Origin: Paenibacillus sp. Soil750
GTDB lineage: Bacteria; Bacillota; Bacilli; Paenibacillales; NBRC-103111
Assembly (NCBI RefSeq): GCF_001428045.1
Contig: NZ_LMSD01000012.1
Span: forward strand, 62,101-126,100
Reading direction: 5' to 3'
Length of the DNA stretch: 64,000 bases
Part shown: positions 44,325 to 52,651 of the stretch, piece after piece
Layout: the number at the start of each line of letters is the position of its first letter
Position numbering within the stretch: position 1 is the stretch's first letter
Translations under genes and position numbers: made by a program
The notes under the pieces: model-generated
What the model saw: only the letters and a program-made list of their open reading frames with translations
Told to the model about the DNA's origin: nothing
The model's database searches: none

Positions 44325-45196
44325 GAGTGCTTACTCACTAGGACATCAAGCAATGTGAAAGTAAACATGACTAAACTCAATACGCCATTCATCGTGAAGA
44401 AAGCCGTGTTTAATTTGGACAAATCCTGCGGTGTAACGAGCCTATGTTCTTTAAACAACAATATATAAGCAATAACTAGCCCCACCAAATACAACCAACT
44501 CAGATGTGTGATGAAAAATAAGGAGACTAAACCGATTGCGGTTAAGACATGCAGTACTCGTGCTGTTAGTAGTGCTGCTTTAATGCCAAAGCGACTTGGC
44601 AATGAGTGCAACCCTTCTTTGCGATCAAACTCGGCATCCTGGCAAGCATAAATGAGATCGAAACCTGCACTCCAGCAAGCAACCGTAAGGAAAAAGATGA
44701 TCGATGACCAAGTAAATTGACCAGTAACCGCAATCCAACCGCCAAGAGGAGCAAGTCCCAACGTCAAGCCCAGTACGAAATGGCATGTCCAAGTAAACCT
44801 TTTGGTATAGGAATAAATCACAAGAAAGAACACTGCAATGGGTAGAAGCTTCATGGACAATGCACTTAAGTGATAGGTTGCCCAAAAAAGAACTGCAAAC
44901 GAGATGATGATATAGAGAATAACTTGCGGTATTGAAATGAGTCCAGCAGGAATTGCTCGATTCTCAGTTCTTGGATTACGTTTGTCAATGGCTTGGTCAA
45001 TTACACGATTCAATGCCATCGCGGCAGTGCGTGCCCCCACCATAGCTAAGGTGATCCAACCGATTTGTGCCCAGCTAGGCAAATGTCCCTGCCATACAAC
45101 GGAACCAAGAATAGCCCCCATGAAGGCAAATGGCAAAGCAAACACACTGTGTTCGAATTTAATCATTTCGAGAAAAATCTTTAATTTAGTAAACAT
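44321..45196 (-). CDS. mqnP: UbiA-family prenyltransferase of menaquinone synthesis
   Basis: An integral membrane prenyltransferase of 291 residues with about eight helices and both Mg-prenyl-diphosphate motifs: NRVIDQAIDKRNPRTENRAI (about residues 63-82) and CQDAEFDRKEGLHSLPSRFG (about 186-205). In this cluster the likely job is to attach heptaprenyl to 1,4-dihydroxy-6-naphthoate (MqnP), because mqnA, ubiX, hepS, hepT and menG surround it. A 4-hydroxybenzoate-type acceptor is the alternative. Seven bases after menG. Confidence 0.88.
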   Translation of the reverse strand: MFTKLKIFLEMIKFEHSVFALPFAFMGAILGSVVWQGHLPSWAQIGWITLAMVGARTAAMALNRVIDQAIDKRNPRTENRAIPAGLISIPQVILYIIISFAVLFWATYHLSALSMKLLPIAVFFLVIYSYTKRFTWTCHFVLGLTLGLAPLGGWIAVTGQFTWSSIIFFLTVACWSAGFDLIYACQDAEFDRKEGLHSLPSRFGIKAALLTARVLHVLTAIGLVSLFFITHLSWLYLVGLVIAYILLFKEHRLVTPQDLSKLNTAFFTMNGVLSLVMFTFTLLDVLVSKHS

Positions 45197-45203
45197 ATGT
45201 GAA

Positions 45204-45959
45204 TTACACTCCTGATTTCTTATTACCTTTTGTCCCTACATGTAGCGCCGCCACACCACCAAAGAGTGGATGGGCCTGTACGTGATCTAAACCATTCTTC
45301 GAGAAGATGGCCGCGAGTTGCTTATGATCTGGAAACGAAATTAATGATTCCGGTAACCACTTATATTGCTCATATTTCTTAACAATCAATTTGCCGAGGA
45401 ACGGCATGATATGTCGGAAATATACATAATAGATAGACTTAAATGGCTGCCATGTTGGCTTGGATAGCTCTAAAGACACAACTAGCCCTCCGGGCTTAAC
45501 GACACGTTGCATTTCTCGAATGACTTGTTCAAGATCGGGAACATTACGCAAGGCAAACCCGATTGTAGCAAAGTCAAACGTATTGTCGTCAAACGGAAGA
45601 CTCATCGCATTTCCTTGAATTAACTCGACCTGCTGATCTAAGTGCTGTTGTTTTATTTTCTCGGCACCAATATCCAACATATTTTGGCTGAAATCCAATC
45701 CAACCATTTTCCCTGTTTTACTAGCTTGAGCAAGACTAATGGTCCAGTCACAAGTTCCACAACATAAATCTATGGCTGTAGCCCCAGGCTGTACATTCAT
45801 CTTCTTCATTGCAAATTTACGCCATGCTTTGTGACGATTAAAACTAATGATATTGTTCATCAAGTCATATTTAGGTGCGATGCTTTCAAAAACACCATGT
45901 ACAAATTCTTCTTTACTTTTCGCTTTTTTATTTTCATTACTCGTATTGCTTACACTCAT
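45204..45959 (-). CDS. menG: Demethylmenaquinone methyltransferase
   Basis: MenG (UbiE family) makes menaquinone from demethylmenaquinone with S-adenosylmethionine, the last step shared by both menaquinone routes. The 251-residue protein has FESIAPKYDLMNNIISFNRH (about residues 24-43), the SAM motif AIDLCCGTCDWTI, GLDFSQNMLD and GFALRNVPDLEQ. It follows hepS by 13 bases. Confidence 0.95.
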   Translation of the reverse strand: MSVSNTSNENKKAKSKEEFVHGVFESIAPKYDLMNNIISFNRHKAWRKFAMKKMNVQPGATAIDLCCGTCDWTISLAQASKTGKMVGLDFSQNMLDIGAEKIKQQHLDQQVELIQGNAMSLPFDDNTFDFATIGFALRNVPDLEQVIREMQRVVKPGGLVVSLELSKPTWQPFKSIYYVYFRHIMPFLGKLIVKKYEQYKWLPESLISFPDHKQLAAIFSKNGLDHVQAHPLFGGVAALHVGTKGNKKSGV

Positions 45960-45972
45960 TTCCCAGGTCCCC

Positions 45973-46839
45973 TTAAATTTCTTCTAACACTTTAGGATGC
46001 TCCCCAGCAAATCGTAAAAAGGGCTCTCCCATGTGAAAGAGTTCACTTTGTAGCCTATCCGATTCAAGCTTCTTTACAAAGTCCTGCAATTGCTTCGTTT
46101 GAATGTTCAGCAATTGATACAACTGTGAAGATATATTGTATTTATGTAGAAGTGTACGAACCTTCGTTGTATCAACCTCTTCACCTTGTAATTGCTTCCG
46201 CTCTTCTCGTGTGCCGTTCTGGTTAATATGCCAATAACCCCAACTGCCCCTGAACTTAGAAATGGTTTCAATCCGGAAAATTTCTGTGAACAACAGCTCA
46301 CATCTCACAAAGCCTCTCAGAATTTCAGGCCATGCTTGTTTGTTCGCACCATTCATAACTTCTGAAAAAGACAAAAAAAGCTGAGATTTAATTTCCACCG
46401 TGAGGTGAATGTAATCTTCTGCCGTCATTTTCAGCTGTTTCATTTTCGTGTAGCTGCTCATCTTTAACCGATTGACTTCACAGATCGCATTCGAAAGTTG
46501 CTTAATCATATCGATCTGCCCTGTTTTAGCAAGTAGATGATAAAATCTCGCACTAAAGTAATCTCCTGCAAGCACTTTTAACTGCCTCGATCTTGATGCT
46601 TTCTTCTCCTTGACTTCATTGGACACTGTCACAAGATCATGAGTATCGAGTCCTAGCTGCACAAGTGCTGTTGCTAAAGTAAATAATTCACTTAATGAGC
46701 TTAGTTTGTTATTTTCATTCAAGAATGCAAACAACAGACGTGTGCGCAACTCGGGAAAATCGGGCAAGTCTGTGTGAATTTGGATCATATCATACTGCGT
46801 GTACTGTTTAGCGATCTCAGGGATCCGATAAGAATTCAT
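45973..46839 (-). CDS. hepS: Heptaprenyl diphosphate synthase component I
   Basis: The small, non-catalytic subunit that sets chain length and substrate binding for HepT. The 288-residue all-helical protein lacks DDxxD motifs, as expected, and shows KVLAGDYFSARFYHLLAK, where HepS families have the conserved LAGDYFSARFY (about residues 91-101). The ATG at 46839 has CGGAGG eight bases upstream. First gene of the quinone cluster. Confidence 0.9.
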   Translation of the reverse strand: MNSYRIPEIAKQYTQYDMIQIHTDLPDFPELRTRLLFAFLNENNKLSSLSELFTLATALVQLGLDTHDLVTVSNEVKEKKASRSRQLKVLAGDYFSARFYHLLAKTGQIDMIKQLSNAICEVNRLKMSSYTKMKQLKMTAEDYIHLTVEIKSQLFLSFSEVMNGANKQAWPEILRGFVRCELLFTEIFRIETISKFRGSWGYWHINQNGTREERKQLQGEEVDTTKVRTLLHKYNISSQLYQLLNIQTKQLQDFVKKLESDRLQSELFHMGEPFLRFAGEHPKVLEEI

Positions 46840-46903
46840 GCAAAAGCCTCCGTAACCGTATGCCAAATATCATTTAATGAAACTGGATGTCTCAATCCAA
46901 ATT

Positions 46904-46909
46904 ATTATA
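46904..46909 (-). promoter_or_regulatory. Extended -10 promoter upstream of hepS
   Basis: On the minus strand TTATGCTATAAT contains TATAAT preceded by TGC. No good -35 is seen. Confidence 0.45.
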
Positions 46910-46938
46910 GCATAACACGTTAATAGAAGCACAATAAA

Positions 46939-47472
46939 TTATAGTGGATACTTTTGTTGCCATTTGGAGGTATACGTGATGCGAAATCGGTTCTGAAGCT
47001 CTTGCTCCAATTGAATTAAACTAAGCTCTGACGGCTTCTTCTCCATATCTTCGCTAAATTCACGTTGAGCAACCATAGCCAAGACAAGCTGAGTTGAGGT
47101 TGTATCGGCCGAGCCGGAATAGTCAATAATACGTACCCACACCTGATCGACATTTTTGGTTTTAACTAGCATGGTCTGTGCAATTGTATACAAATCACGA
47201 TAAACCGCAATCGTCTCCGCATTTTTGGGTAAACTTAAATCGAGTGACAACCGCGACGTACTTAGTTCTACTTTCCGTATTCGAAGCTGCAGTGGAATTT
47301 GAACTAGAAGATCTGCCAAGTTATTTTCGGTGAGCTGTCCCCCTCTATTATTGGACCACGTGTAGGCAGATCCTAAGCCTGAAGAAAGATCCAGCTTTGG
47401 TAACATGGATAGACTAATCGCAACAACAACCGAAATCCCTAATGTGATCACAATACGCATTGACCATTTCAC
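46939..47472 (-). CDS. Membrane-anchored hypothetical protein
   Basis: A 177-residue protein I do not recognise. It has an N-terminal helix (MRIVITLGISVVVAISLSM) that could be a signal anchor, then an extracytoplasmic domain with alternating basic and polar stretches (RIRKVELSTSRLSLDLSLP, and VWVRIIDYSG). Start is GTG at 47472 with AGGGGGT seven bases upstream. It lies between mtrB and hepS, where no B. subtilis equivalent exists. Confidence 0.65.
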   Translation of the reverse strand: MKWSMRIVITLGISVVVAISLSMLPKLDLSSGLGSAYTWSNNRGGQLTENNLADLLVQIPLQLRIRKVELSTSRLSLDLSLPKNAETIAVYRDLYTIAQTMLVKTKNVDQVWVRIIDYSGSADTTSTQLVLAMVAQREFSEDMEKKPSELSLIQLEQELQNRFRITYTSKWQQKYPL

Positions 47473-47560
47473 AATCTACACCCCCTAAGCATATGCAGGA
47501 GCCAAATAACCGACAGGTTATCCAAATAAACAAGTCCTATACACCATTGTACATAGAAAA

Positions 47561-47581
47561 AAAGCAGGCTATGCCTGCTTT
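47561..47581 (-). terminator. Terminator of mtrB
   Basis: On the minus strand AAAGCAGGC pairs with GCCTGCTTT around ATA, followed by further T residues. Confidence 0.92.
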
Positions 47582-47690
47582 TCTCAAATATATGTATGCA
47601 ATTGTTACACACGATAACATGGATGTAATTCATGACAAACACTTCGCCCCGTTCAAGATGGACGTTGTAGCCGTTTATTGGGATACGCTT

Positions 47691-47939
47691 TTATTCTTCT
47701 GTATCGATCGTGCCAAACTTGGTCATAATCAAAGCTTTGCCTCTTACTTTAACCGCGGATGTATGCTCAGTGAACTGAGCAATCATAACCTCACCCTTGT
47801 CTAGCTTCTCTGTATGATGAAAACGTGTGTCTTGTCCACGTGTTAATCCAATCACATGAACCCCATTATCTTTCGCTTTAATCACGAAATACTCGTTACC
47901 GTTCGAATTTGACTGATCTGATTTATTCGATTGTTCCAT
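47691..47939 (-). CDS. mtrB: Tryptophan RNA-binding attenuator protein TRAP
   Basis: TRAP forms a ring that, with tryptophan bound between subunits, wraps (G/U)AG-repeat RNA and causes termination before trpE. The 82-residue protein keeps the core [18 protein letters not shown] (about residues 23-40) and the RNA-binding lysine and arginine residues in EKLDKGEV and [12 protein letters not shown] (KVRG). It has an unusually long polar N-terminus (about 14 residues). GGAGG precedes the ATG at 47939. folE, its neighbour in B. subtilis, is missing here. The matching RNA site is at 37218-37280. Confidence 0.95.
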   Translation of the reverse strand: MEQSNKSDQSNSNGNEYFVIKAKDNGVHVIGLTRGQDTRFHHTEKLDKGEVMIAQFTEHTSAVKVRGKALIMTKFGTIDTEE

Positions 47940-48015
47940 ATCCATCCTCCGTTCTTCCCTAACCTTCATACCTTACCTAATGATGCCAAAAAAAGTAACC
48001 GGAAGTCAACATGTA

Positions 48016-48945
48016 CTAGATAGTTAATTCAGAAGGGGCTGATGTTGTTGCGCGTTTCCGATAAAATTGTTTGAACTTCGCTGGCAATGCATGCGTGGAT
48101 CCTACGCGAATAAGAAAATCCGTCAATTTAACGGTTCCATAGGCAAATAACATGCCTGCGATCACATCGATCAGCCAATGAATTTGTAAATACAGCGTCG
48201 AAAATATAATAGCCGAACAATACGTGACCATCATATATTTGAAGATACGATCCTTCTCCCGAAGTGCAAGTAGCAGCATGGCAAACGAAATGGACGTATG
48301 CATACTAGGAAAGCAATTCATAACTGCTACTAATAAGGAGTTTTCATCTGCAAACACACGATGAAGTAAATCAGGCTGCTTATTTACATACCATACTTCA
48401 TGAAGCAGGATCAAATTATAAAAAGGCAAGATAAGCGGAAATTGCAGCATATGCCCTGAAAGCGCGTATGACAACATTTTCTTAATACTACGTGTCCAGA
48501 AACTGCGAACAATACAGATCCAAAGCGAAAGCACAAAGCCATAGTTATACACCCATACCATAGCTCTATCCAAAAATGGTGTTGAGATCCACCTTGCCCA
48601 ACCTCCCGAATTCAACGGGATTGCGTTCATATAGCTATCCCAGCGCCAGGGGTGGCGATTATTTTCAAACATCCAGTTTGCAATTTTCCACCAAAATCCA
48701 TTGCCTGTCCCATAAAAATAATAAAAAACACCTAATAGGGGAATGCCGAATAGAAAAAAGCGTTTCCAATCTACATCGATCTGATCCTTCCGCACGCCTA
48801 ATAAACAGATACACAGTAATATCCAACATTCTGTACTCCAGTTGCCCACCGTACCAATTCGCCAAATCAAGAAAATAGAAGCAATTATTCCGAACATTGT
48901 CCAATCCAGTGACTTAATCAGCTCATTCAACTTCAATTTAGTCAA
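48016..48945 (-). CDS. PAP2 superfamily membrane phosphatase
   Basis: A membrane protein of about 309 residues with about six helices and the PAP2 (type 2 phosphatidic acid phosphatase, Aur1-like) signatures CFPSMHTSIS (about residues 208-217) and IHWLIDVIAG, with the catalytic histidines. It probably acts on a lipid or polyprenyl phosphate outside the membrane. The start is probably TTG at 48945 (GGGGG upstream); the reading to 49026 runs into the tRNA terminator and is rejected. Confidence 0.8.
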   Translation of the reverse strand: MTKLKLNELIKSLDWTMFGIIASIFLIWRIGTVGNWSTECWILLCICLLGVRKDQIDVDWKRFFLFGIPLLGVFYYFYGTGNGFWWKIANWMFENNRHPWRWDSYMNAIPLNSGGWARWISTPFLDRAMVWVYNYGFVLSLWICIVRSFWTRSIKKMLSYALSGHMLQFPLILPFYNLILLHEVWYVNKQPDLLHRVFADENSLLVAVMNCFPSMHTSISFAMLLLALREKDRIFKYMMVTYCSAIIFSTLYLQIHWLIDVIAGMLFAYGTVKLTDFLIRVGSTHALPAKFKQFYRKRATTSAPSELTI

Positions 48946-49021
48946 CCCTGTACCCCCTACGTAATCCAAGAGATTCAATCCTATGAATGTTAACTCGCTT
49001 CGTTTCTTGGCATTAGAAAAA

Positions 49022-49040
49022 GACATCGAACACCGATGTC
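49022..49040 (-). terminator. Terminator following tRNA-Pro
   Basis: On the minus strand GACATCG pairs with CGATGTC around five bases, followed by TTTTTC. Confidence 0.9.
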
Positions 49041-49050
49041 TCTGTCATAA

Positions 49051-49124
49051 TCGGAGTAACACGATTCGAACGTGCGACCTCACCCACCCCAAGGGTGCGC
49101 GCTACCAGGCTGCGCCATACCCCG
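49051..49124 (-). tRNA. tRNA-Pro (anticodon GGG)
   Basis: The 74-base sequence folds as a tRNA: acceptor CGGGGTA pairs with TACTCCG (one G-U), anticodon stem CACCC/GGGTG around TTGGGGT giving anticodon GGG, and T loop TTCGAAT. The 3' CCA is not encoded, so the cca gene product at 12384-13673 would add it. Confidence 0.95.
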
Positions 49125-49211
49125 TTACGTTTACAGCCAAAAATAACGCATTCACTTTTGTTAGTATAGTAGGAGAATATTAAATTGTAAAGCCATTTTC
49201 AGGCAAAACAA

Positions 49212-49249
49212 ATAAAGCCGTTACCCGCATTTAGCGGCCACGGCTTTAT
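49212..49249 (-). terminator. Terminator of hbs
   Basis: On the minus strand ATAAAGCCGT pairs with ACGGCTTTAT, with inner CCGC/GCGG, followed by TTGTTTTG. Confidence 0.8.
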
Positions 49250-49285
49250 AATTATGTAACGTTCAATCCTATGTATAAATACAAA

Positions 49286-49558
49286 TTATTGAATGCCATC
49301 TTTAAGTGCTTTACCAGGTTTGAAAGCTGGGATTTTGCTTGCTGGGATATCAATTTCTCCACCAGTCTGTGGATTGCGTCCTTTACGAGCAGAACGTTCA
49401 CGAACTTCGAAGTTACCAAATCCAACCAATTGCACTTTATCTCCACCTTGCAATGCTTCAGAAATTGCATCAAAAACAGCATCTACTGCTTTCGTTGCGT
49501 CTTTCTTGGAAAGCTCAGATGTTTCCGCAACTTTGTTGATCAATTCAGATTTATTCAT
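49286..49558 (-). CDS. hbs: DNA-binding protein HU
   Basis: HU bends and compacts DNA as a dimer. The 90-residue protein has [20 protein letters not shown] at its start and the arm sequence [20 protein letters not shown] (about residues 46-65) with a canonical HU end. GGGGGGAGGTG precedes the ATG. It lies between tRNA-Pro and spoIVA; in B. subtilis hbs is followed by mtrA-mtrB, here displaced by the tRNA and PAP2 genes. Confidence 0.97.
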   Translation of the reverse strand: MNKSELINKVAETSELSKKDATKAVDAVFDAISEALQGGDKVQLVGFGNFEVRERSARKGRNPQTGGEIDIPASKIPAFKPGKALKDGIQ

Positions 49559-49767
49559 GCCATTCACCTCCCCCCAAAATTTCTCACTACCGTTACTTCC
49601 TGTTTTCACCGTTTTCCTAGAAATTATACATAAACTTCTGAAAAATCGTTGATTTTCTAAGCAAAATGAACTTTGAAAGCAGACGAATAAATTCATAGTA
49701 ATACACTCAGGGAGCAATTTCAAGTATCTATTTCCATTTTATGTGGGTCTTTCCGCTATTAAACGAC

Positions 49768-49793
49768 AAAAAACACCCTTTCGAGTGTTTTTT
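49768..49793 (-). terminator. Terminator of spoIVA
   Basis: AAAAAACAC pairs with GTGTTTTTT around an eight-base loop just after the spoIVA stop; the arms are symmetrical, so it could act in both directions. Confidence 0.88.
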
Positions 49794-49805
49794 GTCCACA
49801 TTTTC

Positions 49806-51284
49806 TTACAATATAATGGCGATTAAGCCTCCAGAGCCTTCGTTAATAATACGTCCAAGCGTTTCTTGAAGTTTGTATCTCGCATTGTCTGGCATTTGGG
49901 CAAGCTTGCCTTGTATGCCTTCTCGCACAATCGAATGCAGTGATCTTCCGAAAATATCGGACTCCCAAATCTTGAGCGGATTATCCTCAAAATCCTGCAT
50001 GAGATAACGTACAAGCTCTTCACTTTGCTTTTCAGTTCCGATGATTGGTGAGAATTCGGATTCTACATCCACTCGAATCATATGAATCGAAGGCGCAGTT
50101 GCTCTTAGACGTACGCCGAATCTGGAGCCTTGACGGATTAACTCAGGCTCATCTAATGCCATCTCAGCAAGTGTAGGAGGCGCTATCCCATACCCGGTTG
50201 TTTTGACCATCTCAAGAGCCTCAGCGAATTGATCATATTCCCTCTTCGCATGTGTGAAGTCCTGCATAAGCTGGAGAAGATGATCCTTTCCGCGAATCTC
50301 AACACCAACGACCTCGACGAGAATACGATCATAGAGTTCATCAGGTGCAAAGAGATCAATCTCTGCCACACCCTGCCCCATATTCAGCCCTGCTAATGCA
50401 GCCTTATCGATAAACTCATATTCAGCAAATTGGCTGACAACTCGATCAACATCGCGTAAGCGTCTGATATCCTGTACCGTATCGCGAACGGATGCTTCGA
50501 ACTGTGTCCGCAGCCAATGATTCTCATCTAGAACCATTACCCAGCTAGGCAAGTTCACATTCACTTCATGAACCGGGAACTCATACAGGACTTCACGAAG
50601 CACGGAGACCATTTCTTCTTCTCCAGCGCTAGCTACACTCATTGTTACAACTGGAACATCATAGCGGCTTTGCAGCTCGCTACGCAGCTCAAGTGCAGGC
50701 TCACTGTTTGGCTTCTGAGAGTTTATGATCACAATGAACGGCTTCCCGACCTCTTTGAGTTCATTAATAACTCTTTCCTCTGCCAATACATAGGAAGACC
50801 GCGGGATATCCGAGATCGTGCCATCTGTCGTAACCACAACACCCAGTGTGGAGTGCTCTTGAATGACTTTCCGTGTTCCGATCTCAGCCGCTTCTTGAAA
50901 AGGAATCGGCTCATCGAACCATGGTGTATTGATCATCCGAGGTCCGTTCTCGTCTTCATAGCCTTTGGCGCCATCGACTGCATACCCGACACAATCAACA
51001 AGGCGGACATTGACGTTCAGTCCTTCAGCCACAGAAATTTGAACCGCCGTATTCGGTACGAATTTCGGCTCCGTTGTCATAATCGTGCGGCCAGCAGCGC
51101 TCTGCGGGAGTTCATCGGTAGCCCGGATCCTATCCGCTTCGCTTTGAATGTTCGGCAGCACTACAGATTCCACAAAACGCTTTATAAAGGTTGATTTCCC
51201 TGTCCGGACTGCTCCGACAACCCCCAGGTAAATGTCCCCTCCCGTTCGTTCTGCAATGTCCTTAAAGATATCCACTTTCTCCAA
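49806..51284 (-). CDS. spoIVA: Stage IV sporulation ATPase SpoIVA
   Basis: SpoIVA polymerises on the forespore surface with ATP and forms the base of the spore coat. It contains the Walker A GAVRTGKSTFIKRF (about residues 25-38) and the family-typical VDCVGYAVDG and VVTTDGTI. The start is TTG at 51284 (protein begins EKVDIFKDIAER) with GGAGGG upstream; this gives exactly 492 residues, the length in B. subtilis. The gene shows the host is a spore former. Confidence 0.95.
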   Translation of the reverse strand: MEKVDIFKDIAERTGGDIYLGVVGAVRTGKSTFIKRFVESVVLPNIQSEADRIRATDELPQSAAGRTIMTTEPKFVPNTAVQISVAEGLNVNVRLVDCVGYAVDGAKGYEDENGPRMINTPWFDEPIPFQEAAEIGTRKVIQEHSTLGVVVTTDGTISDIPRSSYVLAEERVINELKEVGKPFIVIINSQKPNSEPALELRSELQSRYDVPVVTMSVASAGEEEMVSVLREVLYEFPVHEVNVNLPSWVMVLDENHWLRTQFEASVRDTVQDIRRLRDVDRVVSQFAEYEFIDKAALAGLNMGQGVAEIDLFAPDELYDRILVEVVGVEIRGKDHLLQLMQDFTHAKREYDQFAEALEMVKTTGYGIAPPTLAEMALDEPELIRQGSRFGVRLRATAPSIHMIRVDVESEFSPIIGTEKQSEELVRYLMQDFEDNPLKIWESDIFGRSLHSIVREGIQGKLAQMPDNARYKLQETLGRIINEGSGGLIAIIL

Positions 51285-51498
51285 GAGAATCCCTCCTACA
51301 GTTTGGTCGTCAACTGACGCTAGTGACGGTAACAATTGACTACTCGTACATTCATTTGGACTAGTAAAAATATATGTACTTTCGATAGAAATATGATAGA
51401 TGCGTTTCAACTTTTTTTCGCTCATATTTTATGAAGCACATACGGCTTTCGAAAGAATATATGATCAGTCCGTTGCGCTTATTCTATAAAGACAAAAA

Positions 51499-51524
51499 AA
51501 CCTCTTACACATGGGTAAGAGGTT
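51499..51524 (-). terminator. Terminator of the yphF-like gene
   Basis: On the minus strand AACCTCTTAC pairs with GTAAGAGGTT around six bases, followed by TTTTTTG. Confidence 0.92.
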
Positions 51525-51533
51525 AGCTCATTT

Positions 51534-52277
51534 TCAATTCTGTGGCATAGGTTGATTATCTTTCCAGGTATAGGAAACGCTCCGAATCGGCACGAAATAG
51601 GATTTATCTACAAGAATCTGCCTCAAATCTTGATCCGGTTTCAAGGAATTCTCTAAAGCATTATTCTTAATGAACGTGTTGATATCCATTGCATAATCAA
51701 TGGCTACTTCTCCAGTCTGCTTGTTTAAAATGTACGTAATGGCATTTTTTCGATTATACACAGATTTAATATCCGGTTCTTTCATCCCTATCAATTTGAA
51801 ATCTACATAGGCAAAAGCATCATTAATGGCGACCCCTTGTGGCATATTACCACCATGTTTCGCTATGTAATCATTCACTTTCTTCTGCACATCTTCCACA
51901 CTTTGATAGGCGGAAAGGTCCATTAACTTCACCGTAGGCTTCGTTTCGGCATCAACGAGTACATAGATGAAGACACCTCCGCTTTCAAATGCGTTCGCGG
52001 GAACAGTACTGAGCAGATTCGTTTTTTTAAGTTTTGGAAAATCAATCACATACTTCTCATAGAGTGGTGTTGTCATCTCACTATTTTTAATGGGAAGTAC
52101 ACCTGTTTTCTCATGATAGGTATCAACAGCTTGCCCCACCACGGTAATAAATTCTGCAGGATTAATCTGATTCTCTTTCCGTAGTTCTTGTGGATACGCG
52201 CAGCCTGTAAGCAAAATAACCAAGATGAGTGCCAGAAGCAAGCTTCTACCTTGGGTTCGTTGTCGTTTTACTTTCAC
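51534..52277 (-). CDS. yphF: Lipoprotein YphF-like
   Basis: A 247-residue exported lipoprotein: basic start, hydrophobic stretch and lipobox ILLTGCAYPQ with the cysteine at about residue 26. The remainder is a soluble domain of unknown function containing VIDFPKLKKTNLLST and YILNKQTGEVAIDY. It lies next to spoIVA, the place of yphF in B. subtilis, so orthology is inferred mostly from position. A sporulation link is possible but unproven. Confidence 0.72.
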   Translation of the reverse strand: MKVKRQRTQGRSLLLALILVILLTGCAYPQELRKENQINPAEFITVVGQAVDTYHEKTGVLPIKNSEMTTPLYEKYVIDFPKLKKTNLLSTVPANAFESGGVFIYVLVDAETKPTVKLMDLSAYQSVEDVQKKVNDYIAKHGGNMPQGVAINDAFAYVDFKLIGMKEPDIKSVYNRKNAITYILNKQTGEVAIDYAMDINTFIKNNALENSLKPDQDLRQILVDKSYFVPIRSVSYTWKDNQPMPQN

Positions 52278-52298
52278 TATTCAACCATCCTATCTTGT

Positions 52299-52646
52299 CT
52301 AAATGAAATCGTCATCCTCCGCTTGTCTAGCTAGCTGAGCTCGAATTGCTGCCTTTAAGGGATCCTCCGGAATGTTTACTTCCACATCACCTGTAACTCG
52401 TGCTTGGCAGGCAAGACGAACCCCCTCATCTACTAGGGAGCCAAGCTTCAACCGTTCATTCGTATTCAGAGGGGCTAGACCACTTTGGTCGCCTACCTTT
52501 ACTTTACACATTAAACAAGCGGCCTTTGCTCCGCAACGCGTTCTTATATGAACTTTGGCTTTATTACCAGCGTCCAACAAGGTTGTGCCTGGTCTTACTT
52601 TAATTTTTTTATTATCTGGCCAAAAATGAACATCAAATACACTCAT
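52299..52646 (-). CDS. 2Fe-2S ferredoxin, plant type
   Basis: A 115-residue small iron-sulfur protein. The ligand loop CGAKAACLMC (C-x5-C-x2-C) and the fourth cysteine in VRLACQA fit a plant/adrenodoxin-type 2Fe-2S site. The partner is unknown. Start is taken as the ATG at 52646, where GGTGA is five bases upstream; 52649 is possible. It is three bases or so before the nucleotidyltransferase gene end, and a second ferredoxin gene flanks the other side. Confidence 0.85.
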   Translation of the reverse strand: MSVFDVHFWPDNKKIKVRPGTTLLDAGNKAKVHIRTRCGAKAACLMCKVKVGDQSGLAPLNTNERLKLGSLVDEGVRLACQARVTGDVEVNIPEDPLKAAIRAQLARQAEDDDFI

Positions 52647-52651
52647 CATCG

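Noticed and set aside
48946..49026. N-terminal extension of the PAP2 protein
   Set aside because: It would begin inside the tRNA-Pro terminator hairpin; a better start with a GGGGG site is at 48945.
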